64,000 bases of DNA from Gracilibacillus timonensis. GTDB lineage: Bacteria > Bacillota > Bacilli > Bacillales > Amphibacillaceae. The DNA lies in the NCBI RefSeq assembly GCF_900086715.1, contig NZ_FLKH01000011.1, positions 248,001 to 312,000 of the forward strand, read 5' to 3'. The notes beneath the pieces are model-generated. The model was not told the DNA's origin. It searched no databases and saw nothing but the letters and a program-made list of their open reading frames with translations. Position 1 is the stretch's first letter, and every line of letters starts with the position of its first letter. Made by a program: the position numbers and the translations under genes. Positions 8,791-17,874 of this stretch are shown here, one piece after another.

Positions 8791-9768
8791 TTGAAAGTGA
8801 ACGATACTGCTGATCAGACATTAAGCAATGATAGACGAACAAAAAAACCTTCTTTGACAAAACGGCATGCCGGTATCAAGTCTGTACGTCAAAATTGGGA
8901 TTTATATCTACTGATACTGCCTGTTATTTTGTATTTCTTAATTTTTAAATACTACCCGATGTACGGGGCACAGATAGCCTTTAAGAATTTTTTAGCAGTA
9001 GAAGGAATTACGGGTAGTCCGTGGGTTGGTTTTGACCATTTCATTCGATTTTTTGATAGTTTTTATTTCTGGAGATTGATAAAAAACACCTTATTTATCG
9101 GGCTGTATGAATTGGCGCTTGGGTTTCCAATTCCAATTATTTTGGCATTGATGATTAACGAAGTGAAGAACAAGCGGTTTAAACAAATTGTTCAAACGGT
9201 AACCTATGCGCCACATTTTCTATCTACAGTGGTTGTAGTTGCTTTGCTGTTTATGCTGTTATCGCCGGCGACAGGAGTGCTGAATAATATTATTGCAGCC
9301 TTTGGAGGCGAACCAATAGCATTTATGACGGAACCCGGCTGGTTTAAGACCACTTATGTATTATCTGGTGTTTGGCAAACAATGGGATGGAGTTCGATTA
9401 TCTACTTAGCGGCACTATCCGGTATTGATCCGCAGTTAAAAGAGGCGGCAATGATTGATGGGGCTTCGAAACTTCAGACGATCTGGCATATCAACTTACC
9501 AGCTATTAAACCAACCATTATTATTATGTTGATTTTACAGTGTGGCAGTATCTTTGGTGTAGGTTTTGAAAAGGTATTCTTGATGCAGAACAACCTAAAT
9601 ATGGCAGCATCTGATGTCATAGCTACCCATGTTTATCGAACCGGTATATTGGGATCGCAATACAGTTATTCTACTGCTATCGGATTATTTGAATCTGTGA
9701 TTAATTTTACCATCTTGTTAATCGTGAACTATGTAGCAAGAAAGGTGAATAAGGTGAGTCTATGGTAA
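8791..9768 (+). CDS. ABC transporter permease, LplB type
   Basis: A 325-aa permease of the LplB/YteP branch of CUT1, which imports oligosaccharides such as aldotetraouronic acid or rhamnogalacturonan fragments in characterised members. Typical start of the core: DLYLLILPVILYFLIFKYYP; EAA motif EAAMIDGASKLQTIWHINLP. About six membrane helices. The start is TTG behind TTAGGGGGGAG. It is followed after 21 bp by its partner permease. No ATPase gene in the cluster. Confidence 0.93.
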   Translation: MKVNDTADQTLSNDRRTKKPSLTKRHAGIKSVRQNWDLYLLILPVILYFLIFKYYPMYGAQIAFKNFLAVEGITGSPWVGFDHFIRFFDSFYFWRLIKNTLFIGLYELALGFPIPIILALMINEVKNKRFKQIVQTVTYAPHFLSTVVVVALLFMLLSPATGVLNNIIAAFGGEPIAFMTEPGWFKTTYVLSGVWQTMGWSSIIYLAALSGIDPQLKEAAMIDGASKLQTIWHINLPAIKPTIIIMLILQCGSIFGVGFEKVFLMQNNLNMAASDVIATHVYRTGILGSQYSYSTAIGLFESVINFTILLIVNYVARKVNKVSLW

Positions 9769-9789
9769 AAGATGAGGTGAAGAAGACGA

Positions 9790-10674
9790 ATGTTTTATAG
9801 TTTAAATAAAGGCGATAAGCTCTTTACCGTGACAAACTACTTTCTCTTATCCTTGGTCATTTGTTTAATGATATACCCATTAATTTATGTTATTAGCGCG
9901 TCTTTTAGCAACCCGGAAAAGATGTTGTTAGGAGAATTATGGCTATTTCCTAAAGATATAAACTTTGAATCCTATCTGTTGGCATTTCAGAATTCGGATA
10001 TTTGGATAGGTTATAGAAACACTATTTTTTACACGGCGCTTGGTACGCTTATTAATCTGATTATGTCTGTAATGATTGCTTATCCGTTGTCAAGGAAAGA
10101 TTTCTATGGTCGAGGGATTATCACGGCGTTTATCATCTTCACGATGTTTTTTAACGGTGGGATGATTCCAACCTATCTGCTAGTCCGAGATGTCGGGATG
10201 TTAGACACATTTTGGGCTGTCATGATACCTGGGGCAGTATCTGTCTATAACGTGATTATCATGCGAACTTTTTTTCAAGGAATTCCGAATGAGATACGCG
10301 AAGCTGCAGCGATTGATGGTTCTACCAATTTACATTTTTTGTGGAAAATTGTTTTGCCGTTATCTACGCCAATTCTTGCTGTAATGGCACTATTTTATGG
10401 GGTAGGACATTGGAACTCTTATTTCGATGCCTTAATCTATTTGCAGGACTCAGCAAAATATCCCTTGCAGCTGTTTTTACGGCAAATGCTGATTCAGGAT
10501 GATATGACGGCGATGTCCACATCTGGAACGGAAGGTGTTGCACAGCATCTTTTAAGAGTAGAGGGATTGAAATATGCAGTGGTGATCATAGCCAGTTTAC
10601 CTATGCTAATTATCTACCCGTTTTTGCAAAAATATTTTATTAAAGGCGTTATGATTGGTTCATTAAAAGGTTAA
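9790..10674 (+). CDS. ABC transporter permease, LplC/YtcP type
   Basis: A 294-aa permease with six predicted helices and the EAA motif EAAAIDGSTNLHFLWKIVLP. YtcP/LplC proteins pair with LplB-type permeases; the segment FFNGGMIPTYLLVRD is characteristic. The ATG start has GAGGTGAAGAAG upstream. Only 21 bp separate it from the lipoprotein start, so it is translated from the same mRNA. Confidence 0.93.
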   Translation: MFYSLNKGDKLFTVTNYFLLSLVICLMIYPLIYVISASFSNPEKMLLGELWLFPKDINFESYLLAFQNSDIWIGYRNTIFYTALGTLINLIMSVMIAYPLSRKDFYGRGIITAFIIFTMFFNGGMIPTYLLVRDVGMLDTFWAVMIPGAVSVYNVIIMRTFFQGIPNEIREAAAIDGSTNLHFLWKIVLPLSTPILAVMALFYGVGHWNSYFDALIYLQDSAKYPLQLFLRQMLIQDDMTAMSTSGTEGVAQHLLRVEGLKYAVVIIASLPMLIIYPFLQKYFIKGVMIGSLKG

Positions 10675-10695
10675 CATATGAGGAGGAATGGAAAA

Positions 10696-12300
10696 ATGAA
10701 GAAAATATTCGCTTTGATGTTAGTAATAGTAGGAATGTTGTTAGCAGCATGTCAGAATGAAGATGCGGCAGAGGGGGCAGGATCAGAGGAATCTAGGGAA
10801 AATGTCAATAAGGAAGGTTTTCCGATTGTGGAAGAACCGATTGAATTAGAATTTTTTACAGGAAAATATGAACCGAATCTAGATGATTATGAAGAAACAC
10901 TTGTTTTTGATACGTATGCAGAAAAAACCGGTATTGACGTAACTTTCGATGAGGTCCCCTTTGGAACATTAACCGAGAAGAGGAACTTGGTTTTAGCTAG
11001 CGGCGAATACCCAGACGTTTTTTATTCAGCTAGGATTCCTTCGGCAGATGTAGTATCGTATAGTCAACAGGGAGTGTTTGTTCCTTTGAATGATCTAATT
11101 GAAGAATATGCGCCGAATATACAAGCTTTCTTGGAAAAACACCCAGATGCCAAAAAGGGTTTAACGATGCCGGATGGCAATATATATTCGATCCCTTCTT
11201 ATTACAACCCAGATTTCTTACCAATGTTGATTGGTAAGCCGCTATGGATTAATCAGGATTGGCTGGCAGAGTTGGATATGGATGAACCAACCACAACCGA
11301 TGAATTTTATGATTATTTAAAGGCCGTTCAGGAGACAGACTTAAATGGTAATGGCGAACAGGATGAGATACCGTTTAGTGCCACCAGTACCGGAGCAATT
11401 CGTGATATGGTGAAAGGTGCTTGGGGTTTTGGCACAAGAGGTGTTGGCAATAAATATGTTGATGTTGACCCAGAGACCGACGAATTAAGGTTTATGCCGA
11501 CAGAGCCAAAATATAAAGAAATGCTCGAATATATTCATCAGTTATATCAAGAAGGATTAATAGATGAAGAGATTTTCACGATGGACGATGCCCAATTAAA
11601 CGCAAAAGGTGCTCAAGGTATTTTAGGAGCGAATATCTCACCAAACCCGGTTACCGTCATGAACCAGGATAATTTCACTGGCCTAGGGGCTTTAGAAGGA
11701 CCACATGGTGACAAATTATATAGTCAAGTAAAATCACCATTAATTCATGTTGCCGCATTTGCAATTACTAGTGCTAATGAGCATCCAGAGGCGACGATTC
11801 GTTGGATTGACCATTTCTTTAGTGAAGAAGGCGCTGCATTCCAATTTATGGGTGTGGAGGGAGAAACATACGAAGTGACAGAAGATGGAGAAATGGAGTA
11901 TACCGAGGAAATCACCAATAATCCTGATGGCTTAACGATGGATGAAGCATTAACACCATATGTAACGTGGATGGGAGGCAGTTATCCAGGATATGTACAG
12001 GAGGAGTATTTCAAGGGATCAGAGTCGATGCCAAATGCCATTGAAGCAGGGGAAAAGGCACAGCCGGATGTTCCGGAAGAGATTTGGAATGGTTTTAATT
12101 ATACCGAGGAAGAATTAACGTTTATGCAAGGTCCAGGTGCTGACATTAAAAGCTTTGTAGCAGAACAAGAAGAATTATTCATCAATGGTTCAAAATCGTT
12201 CAGCGAGTGGGATGCCTACGTTGAGCAGGTAAAACAAATGGGGCTGGAAGAATATATGCAAATTGAATCAGCAGCGCATGAACGATACCAAGAAAGCTAA
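10696..12300 (+). CDS. extracellular solute-binding lipoprotein, LipO/YtcQ type
   Basis: A 534-aa binding protein with signal peptide MKKIFALMLVIVGMLLAAC (lipobox LAAC, lipid anchor on the Cys) and an acidic linker. Length and domain style match the large LipO/YtcQ binding proteins that accompany LplB-LplC permeases. It contains a calcium-loop-like DLNGNGEQDEIPF segment (about residue 215), common in this family. The start at 10696 is set by AGGAGG at 10681; the upstream in-frame ATG overlaps nothing suitable. The substrate is probably an oligosaccharide. Confidence 0.92.
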   Translation: MKKIFALMLVIVGMLLAACQNEDAAEGAGSEESRENVNKEGFPIVEEPIELEFFTGKYEPNLDDYEETLVFDTYAEKTGIDVTFDEVPFGTLTEKRNLVLASGEYPDVFYSARIPSADVVSYSQQGVFVPLNDLIEEYAPNIQAFLEKHPDAKKGLTMPDGNIYSIPSYYNPDFLPMLIGKPLWINQDWLAELDMDEPTTTDEFYDYLKAVQETDLNGNGEQDEIPFSATSTGAIRDMVKGAWGFGTRGVGNKYVDVDPETDELRFMPTEPKYKEMLEYIHQLYQEGLIDEEIFTMDDAQLNAKGAQGILGANISPNPVTVMNQDNFTGLGALEGPHGDKLYSQVKSPLIHVAAFAITSANEHPEATIRWIDHFFSEEGAAFQFMGVEGETYEVTEDGEMEYTEEITNNPDGLTMDEALTPYVTWMGGSYPGYVQEEYFKGSESMPNAIEAGEKAQPDVPEEIWNGFNYTEEELTFMQGPGADIKSFVAEQEELFINGSKSFSEWDAYVEQVKQMGLEEYMQIESAAHERYQES

Positions 12301-12308
12301 TTATGTAT

Positions 12309-12360
12309 AACAGGACTTGCCCGATCCTCTATGTTGTGAGTTGCAGGGCAAGTCTCTGTT
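12309..12360 (+). other. inverted repeat after second importer operon
   Basis: Arms AACAGGACTTGCCC and GGGCAAGTCTCTGTT pair with one bulge around a 23-nt loop. No T-run follows, so it is a poor intrinsic terminator; it may be an mRNA-stabilising 3' end or a leader element of the glycerophosphodiesterase gene. Confidence 0.5.
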
Positions 12361-12455
12361 AAAGATTTGCGGTAATGAAACCGATGAGTTTATCATATAT
12401 TCAGGATAGAATTTCTATTGCTGCATACACAGGATAGTGAGGAGGAGGAACAACA

Positions 12456-13190
12456 GTGAAGATAATAGCACACCGAGGTGCGTCCAGTGATGCCCCCGAA
12501 AATACGTTAGCTGCTTTTCAAAAAGCGATTGACCATGGAGCGGATAGTATTGAGCTGGATGTTCGACTGACAAAGGATGGCGTTCCGGTTATATGTCATG
12601 ATGCAACGATTAAAAGAACTAGTGATGGGACAGCTGCCATTCATGAAGCAAATTTAAGCGAACTAAAACAATGTGACTTCGGCTCCTGGTTTGATCCTTC
12701 ATTTGCTGGGGAGGAAATCCCAACACTAGATGAAACCTTGCGATTGGTGAAAGACACGGACATGGATCTTAATATTGAGGTGAAGAATAGCCCGATTATT
12801 CATGTAGGCATTGAGCAGAAGATGATAGATTTGGTTCATAAATATGGGATGCAGGATCGTGTGCTGTTTTCTTCTTTTGATCACCAATGTTTGAAAAGAA
12901 TTCACTTATTGGATGCAAGGGTTAAGATCGGTTTTATACTGCACATGAATTTGGTCCACCTGTTTGATTATATCAAAAATAGTGGGATCGAAGCATATAG
13001 TATCCATCCACACCATTTTTACACGACGAAAGGTATGGTATCAGAAGCTCATGCATGCGGGATAAAGGTGTACCCCTATACGATTGACGATATGGAGTTG
13101 GCTGAGCAATATTTGGCCAAAGGGGTAGATGGTGTGATTACGAATAAACCATTGTTGTTTAAGTCATCCAGCGGCTTTTCCCTGATATAG
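12456..13190 (+). CDS. glycerophosphodiester phosphodiesterase
   Basis: A 244-aa cytoplasmic GDPD (UgpQ-like): hydrolyses glycerophosphodiesters to glycerol-3-phosphate and an alcohol. Catalytic pattern seen: His6-Arg7 (HRGAS), Glu33 and Asp35 (SIELDV), His48 (ICHDAT); the C-terminal GVDGVITNKP is the usual end of the barrel. There is no signal peptide, so it acts inside the cell. The GTG start has GAGGAGGAA upstream. A weak cre-like sequence (TGAAACCGATGAGT) lies at 12376-12389. Its product is the ligand of GlpP, encoded 4.4 kb away. Confidence 0.93.
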   Translation: MKIIAHRGASSDAPENTLAAFQKAIDHGADSIELDVRLTKDGVPVICHDATIKRTSDGTAAIHEANLSELKQCDFGSWFDPSFAGEEIPTLDETLRLVKDTDMDLNIEVKNSPIIHVGIEQKMIDLVHKYGMQDRVLFSSFDHQCLKRIHLLDARVKIGFILHMNLVHLFDYIKNSGIEAYSIHPHHFYTTKGMVSEAHACGIKVYPYTIDDMELAEQYLAKGVDGVITNKPLLFKSSSGFSLI

Positions 13191-13216
13191 CTTTTAACGT
13201 ATAATTAAGAATGTCC

Positions 13217-13254
13217 TAGTGGTGCTGTTAAATAGACAGCGCCACTATTTTTTT
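13217..13254 (+). terminator. intrinsic terminator after glycerophosphodiesterase
   Basis: A 12-bp stem TAGTGGTGCTGT with ACAGCGCCACTA (one wobble), 7-nt loop, seven T. Confidence 0.9.
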
Positions 13255-13297
13255 GATTATATTCCCACCAACAAGCAATGCCTCATCTTTTGAAAAG

Positions 13298-13326
13298 TTA
13301 CCAGTACATCTAAAATATGGTATAAT
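13298..13326 (+). promoter_or_regulatory. candidate sigma-A promoter of the GGDEF-EAL gene
   Basis: TTACCA (13298-13303), 17-bp spacer, TATAAT (13321-13326), about 40 bp before the ATG at 13366. Confidence 0.55.
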
Positions 13327-13365
13327 CTAAGATATTATAATGGCACCAAATCTGGAGGTGATCAA

Positions 13366-15381
13366 ATGAAGCAAGGGGTTTTTGTAATCGTTCAAGAACG
13401 CATTTCATATATGAACCAAGTATGCGTAGACATATTAGATTTGGATGTGAAGCAATATCAAGACTGCCATTATTCTACGGCTATTGCACAGTGGATAAAT
13501 AAAGAGACGGCACATTGTTTTAAATCGTTAATAGATGGTAACAAAACAGACATTCATACCACGGCCATGATTCATACCAATCCACATGAAGTTATCATCT
13601 TGGATATCTATGGCCATTATGTTCATTCTGCAGTGGGTCCGCAAGTGATTGGGTGTATCACCGATGTAAGGCAAAAAGGAGAACAACTAACACGTTCTTT
13701 GAAGGATCTTGCCGATATGCGATATTCCATCGATCAGGCTGCTATCGTTGCGATTACGAATCGACGAGGCAAGATTACATATGTAAATAATAAATTTTGT
13801 GAAATATCGGGATATACAGCTGAGGAACTGATTGGTCAAACCCATCAGATTATCAATTCTCATTATCATTCACGGGATTTTTTCAAGGAGTTATGGCGTA
13901 CTATTGGTTTAGGTAAGGTGTGGAAGGGTGAAATACGCAACCGAAGGAAAGATGGTTCCACTTACTGGGTGAATACGACCATTGTTCCTATTAAGGATGA
14001 GAACGGACAACCCTATCAATATCTAGCAATCCGTTATGATATTACAGACAAAAAGCAAAACGAAGAACAAGTTCGATATATGGCTTTTTACGATCACTTG
14101 ACTGGGTTGGCCAACCGGCGGATGTTTGATAAGTGCCTGAAAGAAGCAATAAACAAGGCGAAACAACGTAACATTAAGTTCGGCATTATGTTTGTCGATT
14201 TAGATAGTTTTAAATATGTAAATGACACCTTGGGTCATGTGACTGGGGATAAGTTGCTGATTGCTGTAGGCGAACGATTCCAGCAGATGGTTTCCAAAAG
14301 AGGAATTGTTGCCCGTTTTAGCGGAGATGAGTTTGCCATTCTGATTGACCAAATTGATAGTTACAATGAATTGCAGCAGTTTGCGGAAGCTATTATAGAT
14401 GATTTTAAACAACCTTTTCTTATAGAAGATTATGAGTTGAATATAACAGGAAGTATTGGCATTGCCGCTTACCCAGGTGGAGGAGAAGACCCGGAGGCAA
14501 TGATGAAGCACGCCGATTTAGCGATGTATTATGTTAAAAATGAGCAGAAGAACGATTATCAAATGTTTAACATGGATATGAATGATATGAGTCAGCGTAC
14601 GTTTCAAATCCAAAATGATTTGCGTAAGGCTTTAGAGGAGGAGCAATTCTCCCTTGTTTATCAGCCCCGGGTCAATCCAATCGATGCCTCGATCCAAAGC
14701 TTTGAAGCTTTAATTCGTTGGGAACATCCGGAGTTTGGTGAAATATCCCCATCTGAATTTATCCCACTGGCGGAAGAAGTGGGGATGATTAATCCTATTG
14801 GTACATGGGTGATTCGATCTGTTTGTAGGCAAATCAGCTTATGGTCTTCCAATGGTTATGATCTCATTCCGGTTTCTATCAATTTGTCCGCTAGTCAATT
14901 TATGCAAGCTTATTTTGTTCATCATTTCTTTCAAATCTTACAAGAATTTAAGGTGGACCCGGTTTGGGTTCAAGTAGAAATCACGGAATCATTGTTGATT
15001 GAGAATGAAAAAGGGGTACGAGATATCCTGCAGAAATTACGAGATAAGTCCATCAAAGTTGCGCTAGATGATTTTGGTACGGGTTATTCCTCGTTAGCTT
15101 ATTTGCGTAAATTTAAGGTGGATATATTAAAGATAGACCGATCGCTGATTAAAGGGATTTCTACCCAATCCAGTGAGAAGCTAATTGCTTCTACCGTTAT
15201 TCAACTGGGGAAAAGTCTTGATATGACCGTTGTGGCGGAAGGGTTGGAAGAGAAAGAAGAGGTAGAGGCAGTCGTGCAGTTAGGTATTGATGAGGTGCAA
15301 GGATATTATTTTAGTAAACCGCTTCGAGTGGGAGATATGGAGCGTATGCTGCAGACGAAGAAATGTTTAACTTATATGTAA
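13366..15381 (+). CDS. PAS-PAS-GGDEF-EAL cyclic-di-GMP signalling protein
   Basis: A 671-aa protein without membrane segments. Order: degenerate PAS (about 1-105, ending in the DVRQKGEQ linker), PAS/PAC (about 118-232), GGDEF (about 235-400), EAL (about 412-665). The GGDEF active-site loop is RFSGDEF (Gly1 replaced by Ser, residues 319-323), and the inhibitory RxxD site is absent. The EAL domain looks catalytically complete: EAL 447-449, EITES, LDDFGTG, KIDRSL, VVAEG and VQGYYFSKP are present. So c-di-GMP hydrolysis is likely, synthesis possible. Transcribed alone between two terminators; the start has GGAGGTGATC. Confidence 0.93.
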   Translation: MKQGVFVIVQERISYMNQVCVDILDLDVKQYQDCHYSTAIAQWINKETAHCFKSLIDGNKTDIHTTAMIHTNPHEVIILDIYGHYVHSAVGPQVIGCITDVRQKGEQLTRSLKDLADMRYSIDQAAIVAITNRRGKITYVNNKFCEISGYTAEELIGQTHQIINSHYHSRDFFKELWRTIGLGKVWKGEIRNRRKDGSTYWVNTTIVPIKDENGQPYQYLAIRYDITDKKQNEEQVRYMAFYDHLTGLANRRMFDKCLKEAINKAKQRNIKFGIMFVDLDSFKYVNDTLGHVTGDKLLIAVGERFQQMVSKRGIVARFSGDEFAILIDQIDSYNELQQFAEAIIDDFKQPFLIEDYELNITGSIGIAAYPGGGEDPEAMMKHADLAMYYVKNEQKNDYQMFNMDMNDMSQRTFQIQNDLRKALEEEQFSLVYQPRVNPIDASIQSFEALIRWEHPEFGEISPSEFIPLAEEVGMINPIGTWVIRSVCRQISLWSSNGYDLIPVSINLSASQFMQAYFVHHFFQILQEFKVDPVWVQVEITESLLIENEKGVRDILQKLRDKSIKVALDDFGTGYSSLAYLRKFKVDILKIDRSLIKGISTQSSEKLIASTVIQLGKSLDMTVVAEGLEEKEEVEAVVQLGIDEVQGYYFSKPLRVGDMERMLQTKKCLTYM

Positions 15382-15386
15382 TTAGG

Positions 15387-15432
15387 AAATCCAAGGCTTT
15401 TTCAATAGGTGGAATAAGCCTTGGATTTTTCC
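15387..15432. terminator. bidirectional intrinsic terminator
   Basis: A 13-bp perfect stem AAATCCAAGGCTT with AAGCCTTGGATTT; T-rich on both sides. It ends the GGDEF-EAL gene and the convergent thioredoxin-like gene. Confidence 0.88.
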
Positions 15433-15455
15433 ATTCAAGTAATGAAAACAATAGA

Positions 15456-16037
15456 TTAGACTAGATCACATGCTTCTGCAGGCATCCAATGTTCGTCTTG
15501 TCCTTCCCACTTAATATTACAACCAAGTGGATTGGTTAAAGGTATCGTAATTTCTTTTCCTGCTAAGTGTTCTTTCAAGGCATTGTCTAAATCATTCATC
15601 GTGGCTTTGTCTGCCTCACGCGGATTGTCAATACCTCTTCCTGTATATATCAATTTTCGATTCCGATCAAACACAAAGAAATGTGGAGTGCGTAAAGCAC
15701 CATATGCCCTGGCAATTTCTTGGGTGGAGTCGTGCAGATAGGGCCATGGAAACTGCTGGTCATTCATGGTTTCAACCATTACTTCATAAGAATCATCAGG
15801 TTTAGTATTCACGCTATTGGAGTTAATAGCAACGAATTTCACCCCATCAGCGCAGTGTTTTTCAGCAGTAGCTCGAGTTACCTCATTGGAACCGAGGACA
15901 AAAGGACAATGATTACAGGTGAAAAACACCACAAGGACGTCTGCATCTTGAAAGTCATCTAGCTGATAGTTTTTCCCGTCGGTTGCTTTCAGATAAAAAT
16001 CGGGGGCCTTTTTTCGTAATTCTAATGTAAAAACCAT
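15456..16037 (-). CDS. thioredoxin-fold protein, AhpC/TSA-redoxin type
   Basis: A 193-aa cytoplasmic thioredoxin-family protein of the PRX-like type. The redox motif C-N-H-C-P lies at about residues 40-44 in [14 protein letters not shown]; the [12 protein letters not shown] segment holds the cis-Pro (TP) typical of the fold. There is no signal peptide. GGAGG precedes the ATG. A single gene ending at the shared terminator. Probably a thiol oxidoreductase or peroxidase; the substrate is unknown. Confidence 0.85.
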   Translation of the reverse strand: MVFTLELRKKAPDFYLKATDGKNYQLDDFQDADVLVVFFTCNHCPFVLGSNEVTRATAEKHCADGVKFVAINSNSVNTKPDDSYEVMVETMNDQQFPWPYLHDSTQEIARAYGALRTPHFFVFDRNRKLIYTGRGIDNPREADKATMNDLDNALKEHLAGKEITIPLTNPLGCNIKWEGQDEHWMPAEACDLV

Positions 16038-16169
16038 ACACCAACCTCCAAAGATTTATTAAATCATATATGAAAACGATATCAAAAACCTAGCGTTTTG
16101 CCAACTGAAAGCGTCTGAAAGGTGTGATAAGGTCATGTTTACAGGGCAATTACAACGGAATCCCCCTTC

Positions 16170-17333
16170 TCACTTAAACGCCTCCGGAATCAATGTAAAT
16201 CCGTCAATCACCGTGTCTTCTTCCACTTCGATCATCAAATAACGGCGCCCGTCCATTTGTATCTGTCGGACGTGGCGTAAATCTTCCGGGCTAACAGAAA
16301 TATTAGCGACTTTTGTATTGATTTTAATAGACTTAGAGTTAAATTTGGGCACAATATTACGTGCTTTTAATTCATAATTGGTGTCGTCGATGACATTTTG
16401 AAAGGCGGCTTCCATCTTCTCTGTATTCACATCAGCTACACCGCTTGAAGTCAAGATACGTTCGACATCCTTGTAATCTAAGGTAGGTGCTTCTTCTTCC
16501 TCGTTGTCTTCTGCCACGCGGTGAATTTCTTCATATACATTGGCGAGGGTCGAGGAGTTCAGTTGGTGCCCGACAGCGTCACGAACCACTTCTTCAAAGG
16601 CGATCTTATCATCTTTGGCTGTCATCGTTTCTTCCGCTTCTAATACATTTTCAATAAATGCCTCATCAGGCTCGTTGGCTTTACCAGCAGTGTACAACAC
16701 GTGATTCACATCCTGCGCATTGTCTGTCACACAAGGGAAGAGAAACCCGCCCATTGGCGCATTTAGATTGATAACCGGGTCTACCATCACGTTATATTTA
16801 AACTCTTTCGCGATATAGTCGAATTGCAACTCTTTCTTGGGATCTTGTGTTTTGTTGATGCTGCATAATATAAATGGGTGTGCATAAACCGAATCATGAA
16901 TGCTACCTTCATCATCTTGACTTCTTCCCATCGGTTTAACATATTCACCGCGTATAAATGTAACGACCACGTCCATTTCATATTGTCGGTCCTGGAGTAT
17001 TTTTTCAACAATAACTAGCATTTGTTGCTGCCATTCTTGATTTTCACCTGCTAGCAATCCTTTATGTAAAATGAGCTGGGTTGGGTTTTCTGTTTCGGCG
17101 TGAAATTTCAATTCGAATAACTTTTCATCCAGCTGTCCAGTTAACACTTTTTTAAAGTTGGTGATAAATAGTTCTTGTTCATCTTGATCAAGCATATCGA
17201 AAGGCTGGCTTTGCTGATGGTAAATATCACTGGATTCCTTCATGATATAGACATTAAATATTTCATGAATTTTCATCTTATCATTATCTACCTTAAATTG
17301 TTTACGTATATTAGCAATATCTTGTTTATTCAT
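16170..17333 (-). CDS. DUF4317 family protein
   Basis: A 387-aa acidic cytoplasmic protein recognised as DUF4317 from its N-terminus (MNKQDIANIRKQFK) and blocks such as TFIRGEYVKPM and MGGFLFPC. The family is widespread in Firmicutes and has no established function. The start is well defined by AGGAGCGATGAGTG. It is transcribed alone, after the terminator of the small zinc-finger gene upstream. Confidence 0.85.
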   Translation of the reverse strand: MNKQDIANIRKQFKVDNDKMKIHEIFNVYIMKESSDIYHQQSQPFDMLDQDEQELFITNFKKVLTGQLDEKLFELKFHAETENPTQLILHKGLLAGENQEWQQQMLVIVEKILQDRQYEMDVVVTFIRGEYVKPMGRSQDDEGSIHDSVYAHPFILCSINKTQDPKKELQFDYIAKEFKYNVMVDPVINLNAPMGGFLFPCVTDNAQDVNHVLYTAGKANEPDEAFIENVLEAEETMTAKDDKIAFEEVVRDAVGHQLNSSTLANVYEEIHRVAEDNEEEEAPTLDYKDVERILTSSGVADVNTEKMEAAFQNVIDDTNYELKARNIVPKFNSKSIKINTKVANISVSPEDLRHVRQIQMDGRRYLMIEVEEDTVIDGFTLIPEAFK

Positions 17334-17402
17334 TCACTCATCGCTCCTGTATCATTATCGTCATCCTTCACTATACCATGTTTTGACGATGTCTGGCATC
17401 AT

Positions 17403-17446
17403 AAAAAAACGCCTCAGGCACGATAAATGGTGACGTGCTTGAGGTG
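17403..17446 (-). terminator. intrinsic terminator of the small zinc-finger gene
   Basis: Stem CGCCTCAGGCACG with CGTGCTTGAGGTG; on the minus strand it is followed by TTTTTTT (the A-run at 17403-17409). Confidence 0.8.
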
Positions 17447-17480
17447 TTAGCGTAGCTTGATTTTCCAATTCGTCATAAAC

Positions 17481-17654
17481 TCAATCCTTTATTTTCTGTA
17501 GTATGCTTATTTTCCCGCTGCCTTGACAACCCGAACAAGCAATTTCCCCTTCCCCAGCACATGTGTCACACTTGTGTATTCCATAATCAATACCTTCACC
17601 TGAACAATCTGGACATCGTTTTAAACCTTCACCATTACAATCTTTACACTTCAT
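17481..17654 (-). CDS. 57-aa stand-alone DnaJ-type zinc-finger protein
   Basis: A very small protein made almost entirely of four CxxCxGxG repeats: CKDCNGEG (residues 3-10), CPDCSGEG (14-21), CDTCAGEG (29-36) and CSGCQGSG (40-47). This is the complete cysteine-rich zinc-binding set of DnaJ, which holds two zinc ions, but without the J-domain or C-terminal domain. It starts at ATG with AAGGAGG at good spacing and ends at TGA before its own terminator, so it is a real single gene. Similar orphan DnaJ zinc fingers occur in Bacilli as uncharacterised proteins; a chaperone-adaptor or metal-binding role is only inferred. Confidence 0.82.
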   Translation of the reverse strand: MKCKDCNGEGLKRCPDCSGEGIDYGIHKCDTCAGEGEIACSGCQGSGKISILQKIKD

Positions 17655-17874
17655 GGGGGGTTCCTCCTTATTAAGTTTTTTTACTTAAAATGTTCGTAAA
17701 GGTGTGCTGTAACGCCATAAATAATGTTATAGTGGCGTCACAGCTAAGCAAATAAGACGCTAAAATCATCCTACCGCTTTTTATATTATGAAGGGGTTAG
17801 TAATAGATACCACGATTTCTAAACAAATAATCTTCTAAAAGCAAAGTGTAATCAAACTGTAATAATAAGAGGGA

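Noticed and set aside
13687-14511. minus-strand open frames inside the GGDEF-EAL gene
   Set aside because: Shadow frames of a clearly coding region.
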